Positions 39,858 through 51,800 of a stretch of 64,000 bases of DNA are shown in pieces. The position numbers and the translations under genes were made by a program. The notes beneath the pieces were generated by a model. It saw nothing but the letters and a program-made list of their open reading frames with translations, was not told the DNA's origin and made no database searches. Within the stretch, counting starts at the first letter, position 1. The number at the start of each line of letters is the position of its first letter. Source of the stretch: Tyto alba (lineage: Eukaryota > Chordata > Aves > Strigiformes > Tytonidae); contig NW_024881313.1 in NCBI RefSeq assembly GCF_018691265.1, positions 16,795,518-16,859,517 of the forward strand, given 5' to 3'.

Positions 39858-41610
39858 GCCGGGGCTGAATATAGATACCACTTAACTAGGATTATCGGCA
39901 AACAACCCATGCTTTACTCGTCTCTGAAGGCTTTGACCACTACTGAATAACAAAATAATTTTACATTCTAGGACAACAAGAGCTGACAGTCAGATTTCTC
40001 GAAGAAGAAAATTAAGCATTTTCTAATTCTATATCGCAAATCATAGATATATTAAACAAAGTTTCTCCTTAGGCATTGAAAAGTGGAGGAAAACTTTGGA
40101 AAACGCAGTTCTGGTCAAATTTCAGAATAATTCAGGTGTTTATAAAAGAGAGGTTAAAATTTATGTTCCATATGCTTCTGCTGGTTACCAAATGAACTGA
40201 ATTGATTAAACTGCCATTCATCATTTAGTCTGGTTAGTGCTTCATTAGGCACAGATAGGCACAATATATCTTCGTCAAATACTTATAAACAGTATCAGGA
40301 TCTCAGGCAAGGAAAAATTCAAGATTTCAGTGAGAGGCTATTTATTCAAGATGAGAAATAAAACAATTGAATTTAGTCTAAAGAAAAGAGGATTAGAGTT
40401 CTATTCTTGCAAACAGAAAACAGGCTTTTGATTAAATCAGTGTATCATTTGAGGGTATGTACTGTTATCTGCAGAGAAACTTCAGCGAGCTGTTTGAACA
40501 GAAATGCTGTAAAGGCAACAGGAAGTTTTTGTCAAATTTTATAATGTTTCACATAATCTATTTACAAAATTTTCCACTTTTAGCAAGTCTGACACCAGTA
40601 TGAGCCAAAAATCAAGAACTGCAAACGACACTACTGAAGAAAAATTTCCTGCTCGGAAACAAGAATCCTATTACATGTCTTGGACTCTTGTGTAACCTAG
40701 TACTCCATTTAGTCACAAGCTGAAAAAAGAATGAAAGATTACTGGAGTTACATAAATACTCAGTACAAAAACCAAAACATTATGAAAATCATTGAGGAGA
40801 GAAACATAACCTTCAAGGTTTGAGCTGGAGGACTGCTGTTTCTTTGGCCCACTTGAAAATTACGCTTATGCTGGATTTCCAAGGTTATGGTGTTCAGCAC
40901 ATTGAATAGTAAGTTCATAGAAAGAGAGGATTAAATGAATACTAATAAAAAAAAAGAAAATAATAATAATTTTAAAAGTATGACACTGAAGTGATAGGAA
41001 ATACGCAGATATCCATAATAGCACGTAAAGGCTTCAAGATGACTGGATGGTATTTTAGGTGTCTTAGTGGTGTCAGTGAATTTTAGGCTCACAGCACATA
41101 GAAACTGAGTATATAATAGGATCTCTTAATCACAAATCGTTAAGTGCACACACACTGAACATGAAAAGAAATAAAGTCTCTACAAGGTCTTGAAATTTAG
41201 TCTTGTTTTTGTAGACCTCATAAACAAGCAGGTTAGAGAGATTTTTGAGCAAAGCAAAAATTATTTTTGTGCCAGAAGAACTGGTTTGTAAGGAAAAGTT
41301 AAGAGAATTATGTCATTCTTGGCTACAAGAAAACACAAGGGACAGGGAGAATGTGATGATTCTGTATATAAAATTATGCTAAATAAAGGACAGGGAAGAA
41401 CTGATTAGAATTTTAATGGTTCCCAGAACTGTAGGTAGATCCAAGATAGTATAACTAGAAATAGCAGAATGCCTTTATGAAATAAAAATTTTAACAATTG
41501 TGCTATACACCAGCCTCCCAATGGACTTGAAGCTCCATTGTTACACTTGTATAAAACTAGACAAGCTGAAACACTTAAGAATATTCCTCAGGGAACAGAC
41601 TTGCATTAAC

Positions 41611-41665
41611 AGTAGGGTGGATAAGATGATCTCACAGATCACTCCCATCTCTAGTTTCTATGATG
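41611..41665 (+). mobile_element. Decayed CR1 3' end
   Basis: The sequence GGATAAGATGATCTCACAG, followed by TCACTCCCATCTCTAG and TTTCTATGAT, resembles the last about 55 bases of a CR1 element (GGACTAGATGATCTC..., CCTTCCAACCTCTAG, TTCTATGAT). Nothing upstream is recognisable, so this is either a very short insertion or an old, eroded one. Confidence 0.5.
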
Positions 41666-42235
41666 CAGAGATTACTGACTGAAATATGAAATACAAGAAA
41701 TTAACTTGGCTTTAATGTGCATGCATCTCCAAGGTTATGTTATTTATGTATAACTTGTGCACACTCAGCATACAATGACATTTTCAGGCAGCACTTGAGA
41801 CATAATTAGTGACAAAAGAATATTAGCCTAACACATTTCAGTGTATTTGGTTGAGATTTTTCTGCTCTCTTTATAGGACTTCTGATTTTGAATAAGCCAA
41901 ATGCTGTGACTTCGTTCAGAGATCTTTCCAATGGAATGGCTTAGGATAACCTTGCAAAGTAGAAGTGACAGCCATTTAATGTTGAAATGGGTGGCTTACC
42001 CTCTGTTGACAAAAAGCATGACTAAACCTATCGATGTATTGAGAGACCATATGTGGCCATACCGTCTAATATTGCTCTTCTATTGTCCTGCTTAATTTCC
42101 TGGGACTCTGGATGTCATCATACAGCCTTAAATGGAGTAAGAGTTAATACTACAGCTAAATGAGTTACTCTTGCATTTGAATTGACATAGTAAATGAGCC
42201 TGTAAAAATGAAGTTGGATGCCTCAGGAAACTGCA

Positions 42236-42251
42236 TTTTTTTTTTTTTTTT
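42236..42251 (+). repeat. T16 homopolymer
   Basis: T run in intron. No associated element. Confidence 0.85.
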
Positions 42252-42916
42252 CTGCGCAGCTTTTATAATTCAAGAGGGCATTCCCTTAAAATTAACTTGC
42301 TTACTGGTGGGTTGGTTTTATATTTTTGGTTTAAGAATTCACATTCCTGTCTCTGTGTAACAAAGATCTATATTGTGACAATAAGATTCTCCAGCCTATC
42401 TGTACCTGAATACTGCAAAAAATAAAATAAAAGCTTTGGTGAAGCATCTGTAAAAGGCTATAGGGTTGTTTCCTTCAGTTAATATTCTGATTTTTCTTGA
42501 TGGATCCATAAAAGATACTACAGACACACTCTGAAATGAGGAATTGTTTCCAAACCAAGTTTTAGTTTTTACTTAAATCAAGATTATAAAAAGCCTATAT
42601 GCTTACTATATATGTTTTAAACTGTTGAACTTTCTGCCCTGAACAGATCTTTCTAGCAGGCTTATTGCAGGTGATAACATTCAGCATGTTCTTCACAGTG
42701 AACTCCTATGCTGGATCTTCACGTAAGGTTTCTATCTGGTAATGAAGCCTGTTTTCAGTGTGCAGGATTTGTCTTCAGAGGGGAAAGGCATTTTATGAAA
42801 ACTGAATAATTGCTTCCAACAATCCTCCTGGTGAGATTTCGGAAATTCAGAGGAACTGTAGAGTTTTCATTAAAGTTTCCTAAACTATATGCAGTTTGTA
42901 CTGTTTAATATATCAG

Positions 42917-43053
42917 AAATAATAATAATAATAAAACCAACCAACCAAACAAAAAAAAATAACAAAAAAAAACAAAAAAAAAAAACAAAAAAAACAAAAC
43001 AAAACAAAACAAAGCAAACAAACAACAAAAAAAACCACACACACACACACACC
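42917..43053 (+). repeat. A-rich low-complexity tract (ATA, CAAA, CA units)
   Basis: (AAT)n leads into (CCAA)n, then long A runs broken by C (AAAAC units), then (CA)n. About 135 bases of nearly C/A-only sequence. The Lys/Asn- and Thr/His-rich translations are low-complexity artefacts. Confidence 0.9.
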
Positions 43054-45795
43054 CCAAAACCAAGCTACTTGGGTTTTTTATGGATTTTTCAAAAAGAGGT
43101 AATACTGGAACCTCTTCCATAAAATCCACTAGTAATATGCAACATCTTGGAAGGGCACAGAGGTTTTTATCTTTTCTGGTTTATTCAGAAAAAGTCACAT
43201 TTCTATATGATCCTTCTTAAGAACAGAACTATGAAAACAAGTTTAAAGGGAATGGAAGGAAAAGCAAGGGACTTTTGTCTCCTTATTTGACCAAAATCTG
43301 ATTTAATTCTACAGTGGCACACTGTCATAATACCTTCAGATGCTGAACTTGGTTGGAATTGGTCTTTCATGACCATTCTACTTTGATATGTGAAAAGTAA
43401 CATACTATGGGAGATACAGTCTGATCAAAGAATGGGGGCAATAAAATGAACAGATTACAGTTCTCACATGAGAAGTAATGAGTGAGTCAAAACTTCCCTC
43501 CCGTGATGACAAAGAACAACATTAAAATTTCCACAGCAAGAAGATCCAATGAATGAAAAATAATTTAATTGGAAGTCTGATAGTTCGAAGTACTTCTTTA
43601 CAGTCAGTCTTGAAGCAATTGTAATTACAAGTGAATACAGGGCTCATGTTCTTGCCTGTGTAGCTGAACTATCTGGACATAAAAACTCCAGAAATTTGTT
43701 TTGCGATCCAACCCTCTGTAGAAATGCTCAGTTTCTATATTAAGAAATACCGCATTCATGAAGCATTAAAATGTACATGATCTCTTTTTGCAAGAATTTT
43801 TCTATTAGACCCACTTGTTCTGTAAAAGCCTAACGCAAAAGCAGCTCAAGAAAATAATCTTTGAAGTTGAGCAACATTTTGCCATGAGGTATTTTCCTGT
43901 TGAACATTTTCTTCCTGATTTTCTTTTCTGGATCCAGATACCTTTGTAAGGTACTTTCCTGACACACATGAAACATATTTCCAGCAGTGGAAAAGTAATA
44001 GTAAATCTGATGTTCCAAAAGGATAAAAGGAGGTTTTAGACAGGAGCTGAAATGCCCTTTCAATAACTACAGACCAAGACAGTTTCCTCACACATAGTGT
44101 TTCTATGAATTTGAGCCTTTGAGAATTTTCCAATCAAAAGCTAATTCAACTGATAAAAATTTTTAAGAACTCACTGACAACAAGAGAAGTTTAATTAACA
44201 ATACCTTGATAGTTATTGCAATATCTTCACCTTAATATCCTAATCCTACAGATTAGCATTTCTTTGAAGTGGAAGTCATAATCATAAAGAATATCAAGGG
44301 CAAAAGAACTAATTTACCCTACACTGTTTTCTCTCTCAGGCCTGAAGCAGTATTTCTTCAGGGTGTACTGTGACTCCAGCTCTTGGATTTTTCTCACTGC
44401 AAACTGTTTACAGCAGATAGAGGATAAAGATGACTTTGTAATGTCCCCTGTGTAAAAACATAATTTGGTGCACCTGTGTCTAAGACAAGATCCATTTTTA
44501 TTTAATAAATATCTTAATTACTGTTGTAGGTCTTCATTGGTCAAATATTCATGAAAGCATGCATGGAATTATAGTGAGCACTCAAATCTTCACTCGGAGC
44601 AAGCTATGTGTGGAAACTGGTGTGTTCCAGAATAGTACCATTTATTTTTATAATAGGATAGAAAAACTCCGTATGAAGAGCTTTCATTAAATTAAGAGCA
44701 GATTTGAAAACATTTATATCAATCCAGATGTTACAAAGTTAAATAACAGTGATTTAATAAGCAATTTTATAACATCTGACTGGCCTAGTTTTAGGTGATT
44801 TCTTCCACAGCACTAAACATAGCTGATGTTTGTTAATAAACGTGAATTTAGAATATATCATGGCCCATAACTTCTTAGGTTACCTGAACTGTGACTAAAA
44901 AGTGTATTTTTTTAAAAGCAAAACAACAGAATATGCAAAAAAACCACCAGCTGTTCCCAAACACATTTTAAAGCCAGCTGCACTTCAAAATAAAATATCC
45001 CTCGTGACTTCTTGATGTAAGAAACACAGATGTAGCAGTACATGCATTACCAGAATCAAAAAGGATTTAATAACCTGTTTAAATTGCTTCATTTACTAAT
45101 ACCATATTGTTTCTGTAAGGAACAAATAGAATAGGTTCATTTGGGGATTTTTTCCCCTATGTTTCTGTATTACTTATATATGGGTTTTAGTAATAGATAA
45201 ACCCTTTATGTATTGAAGCTTATTTTCCTTGCACTGACTTTCAAAGGACAGTAAAACTCAAGGATTAGGACAAATTACACCAGAGGCAATGCAAAGCCAT
45301 TTTCCCAGCTACTAGTAAGTCCTCATCAAGAAGAAAAAAAAGGCGTATCAAAGGTTATCACAACTCTGATGCAGTTGTGGGTAGTATAATACATTCACAC
45401 CACGCTGCTGTAACAAATGCTGTCAGCAGTAAATCACAAAGCCCACCGCATTGATTACCATCACCAGCCTGACGCCACTAATGCATGTACGTCTTCATTA
45501 ATATTATTTTATTGCCAGTGGCTATTTAAAAAAAGAATGCAGGAGAATGTAACATTCCATGTGGATCATTAGCTTTTAGTTACTATTCTAATGCCCTACA
45601 ATGGCAAATGAAGTGTAAAAATAGCCCGCAGGCTCTGCCACCTGCTTCTCAGCCACTGTCCAGTGGTTAATATTTGGACTCTTTTTTCATGCAGCTGGTC
45701 TTCTACTCAGTAGGAGCCCCACTTTCTGTTCCTTTGGAACCACCATGAAATGTCATTTATCAAGGCTATAGCAAAGGCCCTGTGTCTTTTGTTCC

Positions 45796-45816
45796 TTTTT
45801 TTTTTTTTTTTTTTTT
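45796..45816 (+). repeat. T21 homopolymer
   Basis: Long T run in intron, plus strand. Confidence 0.9.
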
Positions 45817-46104
45817 AATGGAGGAAACAGCTGTGCTTTCTACTTCCACATTATTTAAATGTTTAGTGAAGTGGCTACCTAGTTTTGTCATCATGTAGAT
45901 CATCAATAAGGACACATGAGAGCACACACTATCTGCCATAAGGACATAATGCCAGTAATTGCATAAAAATGCTAATGCTACAAACACACTTTTGATAACA
46001 AATTACCAAATTACCTTGGAATCTGATGGTAAGTGGGTTTCTCCACATCTCCCTTCCTCCCAATCTGGGAAGTCACTAAGTGGTTTTAATGTAATTATGG
46101 TGCA

Positions 46105-46200
46105 GCTATGTACAACCGCTGTATAAATAAAGCCCCAAGCTTGCCTGTGCTCCAGCAGAGTTCACTGTTAGATGTGCCAAATAAACGTAAGTGACCTTAC
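46105..46200 (+). mobile_element. Weak LTR-like segment
   Basis: GCTGTATAAATAAAGCCCC is followed by a C/T-rich stretch and, about 70 bases later, CCAAATAAACG. A TATA-like box and a poly(A)-like signal spaced this way occur in LTRs. Neither terminus was identified, and the pattern can arise by chance in AT-rich DNA. Confidence 0.2.
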
Positions 46201-47062
46201 CATGTAACTACACCTCTTGCAATCAAACTGGAAGTGCTGTCTCAGACAACCCAGCAAAGCAAAGAGGTAAAAACCTAAAGCTCTTCTGTCATATACAATA
46301 TATATTTGCTCTAATCTGATTTCTGATGTGGCGGTGGCTGAGCCTCTACATAAATTCCTGCCATGTGAAAGAAACTGTATTACTAAAACTTTTTCTCTAA
46401 GCTTTTCATAGTTCTCCAGTTTGTACAGGGCAGCAAAAATTTGTAAGTGCTATAAATCTAGTACAGGAGCAGGATGACATAATTTTTAATTTGAAACAAA
46501 ACTCACCACCTCTATCCCTGAGTAACTGGATCTTCTGAGACCTATATGAAATGCTCTGTACAAGAGGACATCATTTATTGTTATCACTGAAGATGTAATT
46601 ACTGTGTTCTTCCTCAACTCTCTTGCATCATTATAAAAGTCCTGACAAAACCATGACCTGTATTGCTGAAGTGGCATTTTGAGTCCTTCTTTGATCTTCC
46701 CTGCTGTTCATGTAATCTGAATATAAACATATGATTATGAAGGGAATGTTCAGTCTGCAATTTTAATAGATCTAAAATGCTTCTATTAGCTGCATGTCTT
46801 AATTTGATCTCTATCACAGTGACACCACATAGTTTGACTATACTTTTTAATAGCTATTTTACTAAAATATTTATTGGGACGAATGTTAAAATACCTCTTT
46901 TTAGGACCTATTAAACTTCTGAGTGAACTATTTTTCTTTGTGGAAAAAGTTTCAGTGAGAATCAAAAGTGTTTTAAAATCCTTTGCTCAGTTTAAAACAA
47001 AGAAAACAACCAAAAACCCCCTTAATTTCTAAGTGCATTGTTTTTTTAAATTGGTAAAAGTT

Positions 47063-47077
47063 AAAAAAAAAAAAAAA
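47063..47077 (+). repeat. A15 homopolymer
   Basis: A run in intron. No associated retroposon. Confidence 0.85.
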
Positions 47078-48642
47078 TTCCAATGTCTCTTTCAACTAAA
47101 AAAGCATTTTAGAGGATTTCTTGAGCAGTTTGCTCTATTAAAGCATTAAAAAATTTTCTTTAGTGGTTTCCATATTTTCTCTCATTCTCTCTGTACTTCC
47201 CAAGACACATATGTACACATGCACACAAAGATGTGGGACTCTCAAAAACTCAATACACGCAGATTGAACTATAAGAAGATGAGCAGAAAGAATTATTTAT
47301 ATCTCTCAGCTATTTCCACCCTCTGATGTAGTTGTCCTGCCTCACCCCAAGCAAGCTGAGCTTCTTGCTGAGTGTCAGAGGTGTATCTGGGAAAACATCA
47401 AAACATCAGGAGCAGATGGGATGCAGACGCTGCATAGAGTTTCTGAAGACACCAGGTTGAACCTGATCTTTGGAAAAACAGGACAGTTTTAGGAAAGATA
47501 AGAAGCTGAGATGCAGGGGGAAATTATTCTAAATCTGTGAGGTGAATGATTTGAAGAAAAGAAGACAGCTGATACAGAAGATGCTTCCTTTGCTTCTCTG
47601 GTGCAGTTGCAATATCACAACGTTCACACTTGGAGATGTTCATCCTCCCTTTTCCTGCCTCTTGGTTCAATTACCGTTACAGGCCAAGGAACTACAGCAG
47701 CCAGAGGCCCAGTTATATTAAATGCTCTCTTCAGTATTAAATATTCTAGTATTTATATTCTGTAACCCCTCTAAATGAAACAATCCTTCAGCTTCTAACT
47801 CCTGCTCCCAGGAGTCAAGACATAACAGTGCTATGGGGAAAAACTAGATGAGATTTTCAGGAAAATGTAGCTTTTCATCCCACATTCTCTGATCTCAGCT
47901 ACAGGACACTAAACACAACCTAGTCATGCTTAGCTCCCTTCCTCAGCAAAAAGATATTCCCGCTAGGTCATCAGTTTCAGTACTACACTGCAAGATTACC
48001 TTGATAAGTACTATTACTAACACAGCTGAACCTCTTATTAATTACAAAATTTGTTCAGATTACAGGGAGCTCAAAACCTACACCTTGAAGACAAATCTAC
48101 AAAATGAAGAACCTCTACCTTGGTTTCTAACAGTTAATCCAAACACCTGTTTTCAACACATGAATGATGTTATCAAAAAGGAGCAAGGTGCCATACATTG
48201 TACACATCAAACTGCCTTTTAAACCTGCACGTCTAAATAAAATCTGTAGGTTTGAAAGAAAAATTTTCAGTGATGTGTCACACACTGATTTACTGCTAAC
48301 AAGCACAATGGATTAAGAACTGAGGCTGTAATCCTCACATCCAGAGAATCCTGGTTTTGTCCTTGTTACATCTGGGCATGGTGAAAGTCTATCTTCTGCA
48401 AACCAAGTATCATATCACACCAGAGTACCACATTAAGACTACAAGTCAAGCAACAAGTATGTCTCTTGCAAAGCACCAATGTCTCTTCTAGTGGTGTGTC
48501 AACAGCAGGTACCAGCTGCCAACCAGTGGGGTGGCAGGAGGAGATTCCTTTAGGGAGATACTGAGTGAACCACACAGATTATTACAGACAAGTTTTTTAA
48601 CCTGTACCACTAATCTCACTACATATTTGTTTTACATATCTG

Positions 48643-48658
48643 AAAAAAAAAAAAAAAA
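48643..48658 (+). repeat. A16 homopolymer downstream of CDK14 exon
   Basis: On the gene strand this is a T run about 50 bases past the donor of the 48709-48829 exon. T-rich sequence just downstream of a donor can bind TIA1-type splicing factors, which is inference. Confidence 0.8.
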
Positions 48659-48708
48659 TCAGAGCTAAAGCACCTACATAGAGTCCTGTATAAGGATTCT
48701 ATACTTAC

Positions 48709-48829
48709 CACATGTCAAGGCAGGTGGAATATTCTGTTGATCCCAGGAGGACATCTGGAGGCCTGTACCATAGGGTTACTACTTCGTTGGAATACGTATG
48801 GCTGGGAACTGATTTAGCTCTTGCAAGAC
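48709..48829 (-). CDS. CDK14: CDK14 coding exon: activation loop and PPD motif
   Basis: This internal exon of 121 nt encodes (G)[16 protein letters not shown]..., then [12 protein letters not shown] and EYSTCLDM(W). The first glycine, from DFG, is split after its first base, and the final Trp is split after two bases. The acceptor is CCCCACAG and the donor GTAAGT. The peptide matches the PFTAIRE kinase CDK14 as I know it. The paralogue CDK15 differs at several positions (for example SIPSQ and ALLGATEYSSELDIW), so CDK14 is clear. The exon covers the activation segment, roughly human residues 276-316, and ends in subdomain IX. The position equivalent to the CDK2 T-loop threonine is Ser (YSNEVV), as in CDK5. 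CDK14 pairs with cyclin Y at the plasma membrane and phosphorylates the Wnt co-receptor LRP6 in G2/M (known from the family, not seen here). No break or frameshift is present. Confidence 0.97.
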
Positions 48830-51800
48830 CTGTGGGGTAAATAGAAATAAAATAATGCAAACAAAACAAATAAATAGTTTGCTGTATAGTTACAATCCTA
48901 AAAGGATGTATGAGCACACATCACATCACATGACGGCATGTTGCAAGCATTTTTTTTCTTCTAGTATTGGAATAAGTTACTTATTGAAAGAATATGGTAG
49001 AATCTGTCATTTAGTACCGGGCTAAACAGAGCTGTCAATGTTACAAGGGAATAATAAAATATGCTTTTCATAATGACAACCACATACCCAAGAGAGATGC
49101 AAGGATACATTGTGGTATACCTAAATGAAAGACAAATAAACAAAGATTTTCATTTCCATTAACTGCTCAACCTTAGGCATTGATAGCCTTTCATTTCAAT
49201 GTTATTTAGAAAATGTAAATGAAAAGGAAACTCTCAGACAAGTAGTGCCACAGATGAGATTTGTTTTTTTAGGTGATTGTAAGGAAACTTTCCACAGTTT
49301 ACACTGCAAATCCCAGCTTGCTTATTCAAGTTTATATCTGAAAGCAATAGACACATTTACACACTACCAGTCAAATAAATATTAATATTGCAGTAATACA
49401 TCAGAAAACGGTATATGCAAAATTGTTCTCTCTCAACAAATGTATATTGGCAATGCACCAATCTTAGAGCAGAAATCATTTCAATGAAATCTGTGGCCTA
49501 CTAAAGATATACTATTTACAATAACTGTCTTTCAAGCTTGTCAGTCATTTAAAATAATTCATGTTACTACACAACCATAATCTATCTCATGTAAAAATGG
49601 AAAGATTTTAGGAGACACTCTCTTATGTTAAAAACAGCAGTAAAGATCATACTTTTCTAACAGTTCTCTTGCAGAAGCCTCTCTCCTCCAGGAAATGGAA
49701 AAATATTTTCAAGGCTATGGTGACTGTTGCCATCAAGGGCCTGCAAACACCTTTTCCAAATAATCTGCTCCTAATTACTGCCTTGAGATCATCCACTGCC
49801 TCACTGAGAACACAGGACATGCACAAGTAATGGAAATCAGGAGAATGCACTGCTGGGTTTTTTGTGTCTTCCTAAGCAGAGAACTATCTATTTCCCTTTC
49901 ATAAAACAAACGAAATTACTAAAACAGAAGGTCGTGTCTTACACGTTACAGAAACCAAAAAGCAAAGTCATACACTCAGAAAGAAATATGCAACATGAGA
50001 ATTCACATAAGAGGCAGATGAGAGTCCTTTGCACCTTTATCCTTAATACACTGGAGAAGCTATTTAAGAACAGTTAATCTCAGTGAATATATCTCCATAG
50101 TAATGATGGCAAATCTTGCCAGTAGATTGCATTATCAGCTGATTATAGCAATTAGACCAGTGTAGAGGAATAATTTGACTTGTATGCCAGAATTTCTTCT
50201 AAAAAAAACCCCATTTAAAATATGAATAACATTTTTTTCTTTTTATTTTAAGTCTTCAGACTTCCATCTCTTTTACGCTTGTGCACCTGGCCACCAGCTT
50301 GATAAATAATTTGGCTCACACAACTCAGGGATGGCCAGGTACAGCTCCAAGGAGTCCAGAGTAGAGGTCACATCACACGCTCTGCATTGTCTCCACCTCC
50401 AGATTAATGTTTTTGCTTCTTGGAGATCAGAAACAATCAAATGCTCTAACTGGTGAACAGTTCTTATTCCTAGTCCAGAGAAACATTAACAAGTCTCAGT
50501 TTCTGATCACCTATATCCCACATGACTAAACTGAAACAGTAGTCCCTGAATTTGTGGATATGGACCTATTATTATTAAGTTAAATAAAAATTTTGAGAAC
50601 ATTTGAGAAGCCTGGTGATGGCTCCTCAAATGGTGAAAGCCTCCATGCTTTGCCTGTCCGAGTCTCCCTTTGTCTTGCCCTAGGAAGACTGAATTTGCTT
50701 GCAAATTATTTCCTCTCTAATCTTCTAGCTAGCTTTCATAGAAGAAAAGGCATAGGGAAGCAGTAAAAAGGTACTTTTAAGAAGCTAGCAACATTGTGTG
50801 ATTTGGGGCAATCTGTCAAAAAACTTTAGAGCTTGTGGGGTGAAAAATGAACTCAGGTATCCATGACACAAAGTCTTTGACCCACACACTCAAGAAATCT
50901 CCCATGTAGTAAAGAATGAGTACCCAACTAGCCATATCAGAAATCATACTGCAAATAACACAGTATCCATGCTTGCCTGCCAGTTTCTGCCACTTTACTG
51001 GCCAGAATGGAGCTTTGCAAGTGCTGCAGTCAGCCCAAGCACACTTTCTCTCCTCTTGTGTGACCATTCAGCATGGAACTAGTCCTCCCATCCTGCTGGG
51101 AACTGCAGCCCATCCTGTGTCCTCAGACCACTTCTTCTAGATCTCCACCACCTCTAATCTGTTGCAGATTAACTAAATCTATCCAATTTTCAAAGGATGG
51201 CCCTTTTGGGCTAATCCCAGCCTGTTGGAAAACTAAATATTTTTCTTTAATCTGCTCTTCACTCCCCAAACACCATGAAGGCCTCATTTGAGGTTATCTG
51301 CTACATCTGGTTTCTTAGTTATAAGAAGATCATTACTGGAATGGAGAAAGTTATAAACAAAACCTTAATTTGTAAGAGCAAACTGAGGCCACACATTGGC
51401 ATCAGATAGCATCACCGGGTTTAAGAGGTTTATGGGTGCATGCCGTATGTTTTAAGTTGTGGCCAACTAGCTTCCTAGTTGGGCACAAATATTACTTTGG
51501 AAATTAAATGGCCAAATGGAAAGCAGGGGTGAATAACTAAGGGAAACTGTCACAAAGGCTAAAATTTGGCAGAGGAGAATTTGGCACAGTCCTGCTGTTC
51601 AGTCAATCAGTCCCCCTGTGCAGAACTGAAAGGACCTGAATTAGGCTAACACCTTGGAGGAGCTGATTTCTCCCAGGGAAGTAGCAAAGTTTGCTTTTTC
51701 TGAATAATGCTCTGCATAAAGAAGGTATTTGGAATTATGAACACTTTCACTTGAAGACTCAAAATTAATGCAAATGTCTCTCATCACACTTAAAGAATGA

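Larger units (their letters stand above)
38361..48708 (-). other. CDK14: CDK14 intron, 10.3 kb
   Basis: The intron lies between the exons at 48709-48829 and 38267-38360. It contains a near-exon GC-richer patch (about 38700-39130), a perfect 13-bp-arm hairpin (39825-39857), an A-rich low-complexity tract (42917-43053), a decayed CR1 3' end (41611-41665) and a weak LTR candidate near 46110-46200. No further coding exon was seen. Confidence 0.85.

Noticed and set aside
42889..43122. Lys/Asn-rich small protein
   Set aside because: A translation of the A-rich simple repeat.
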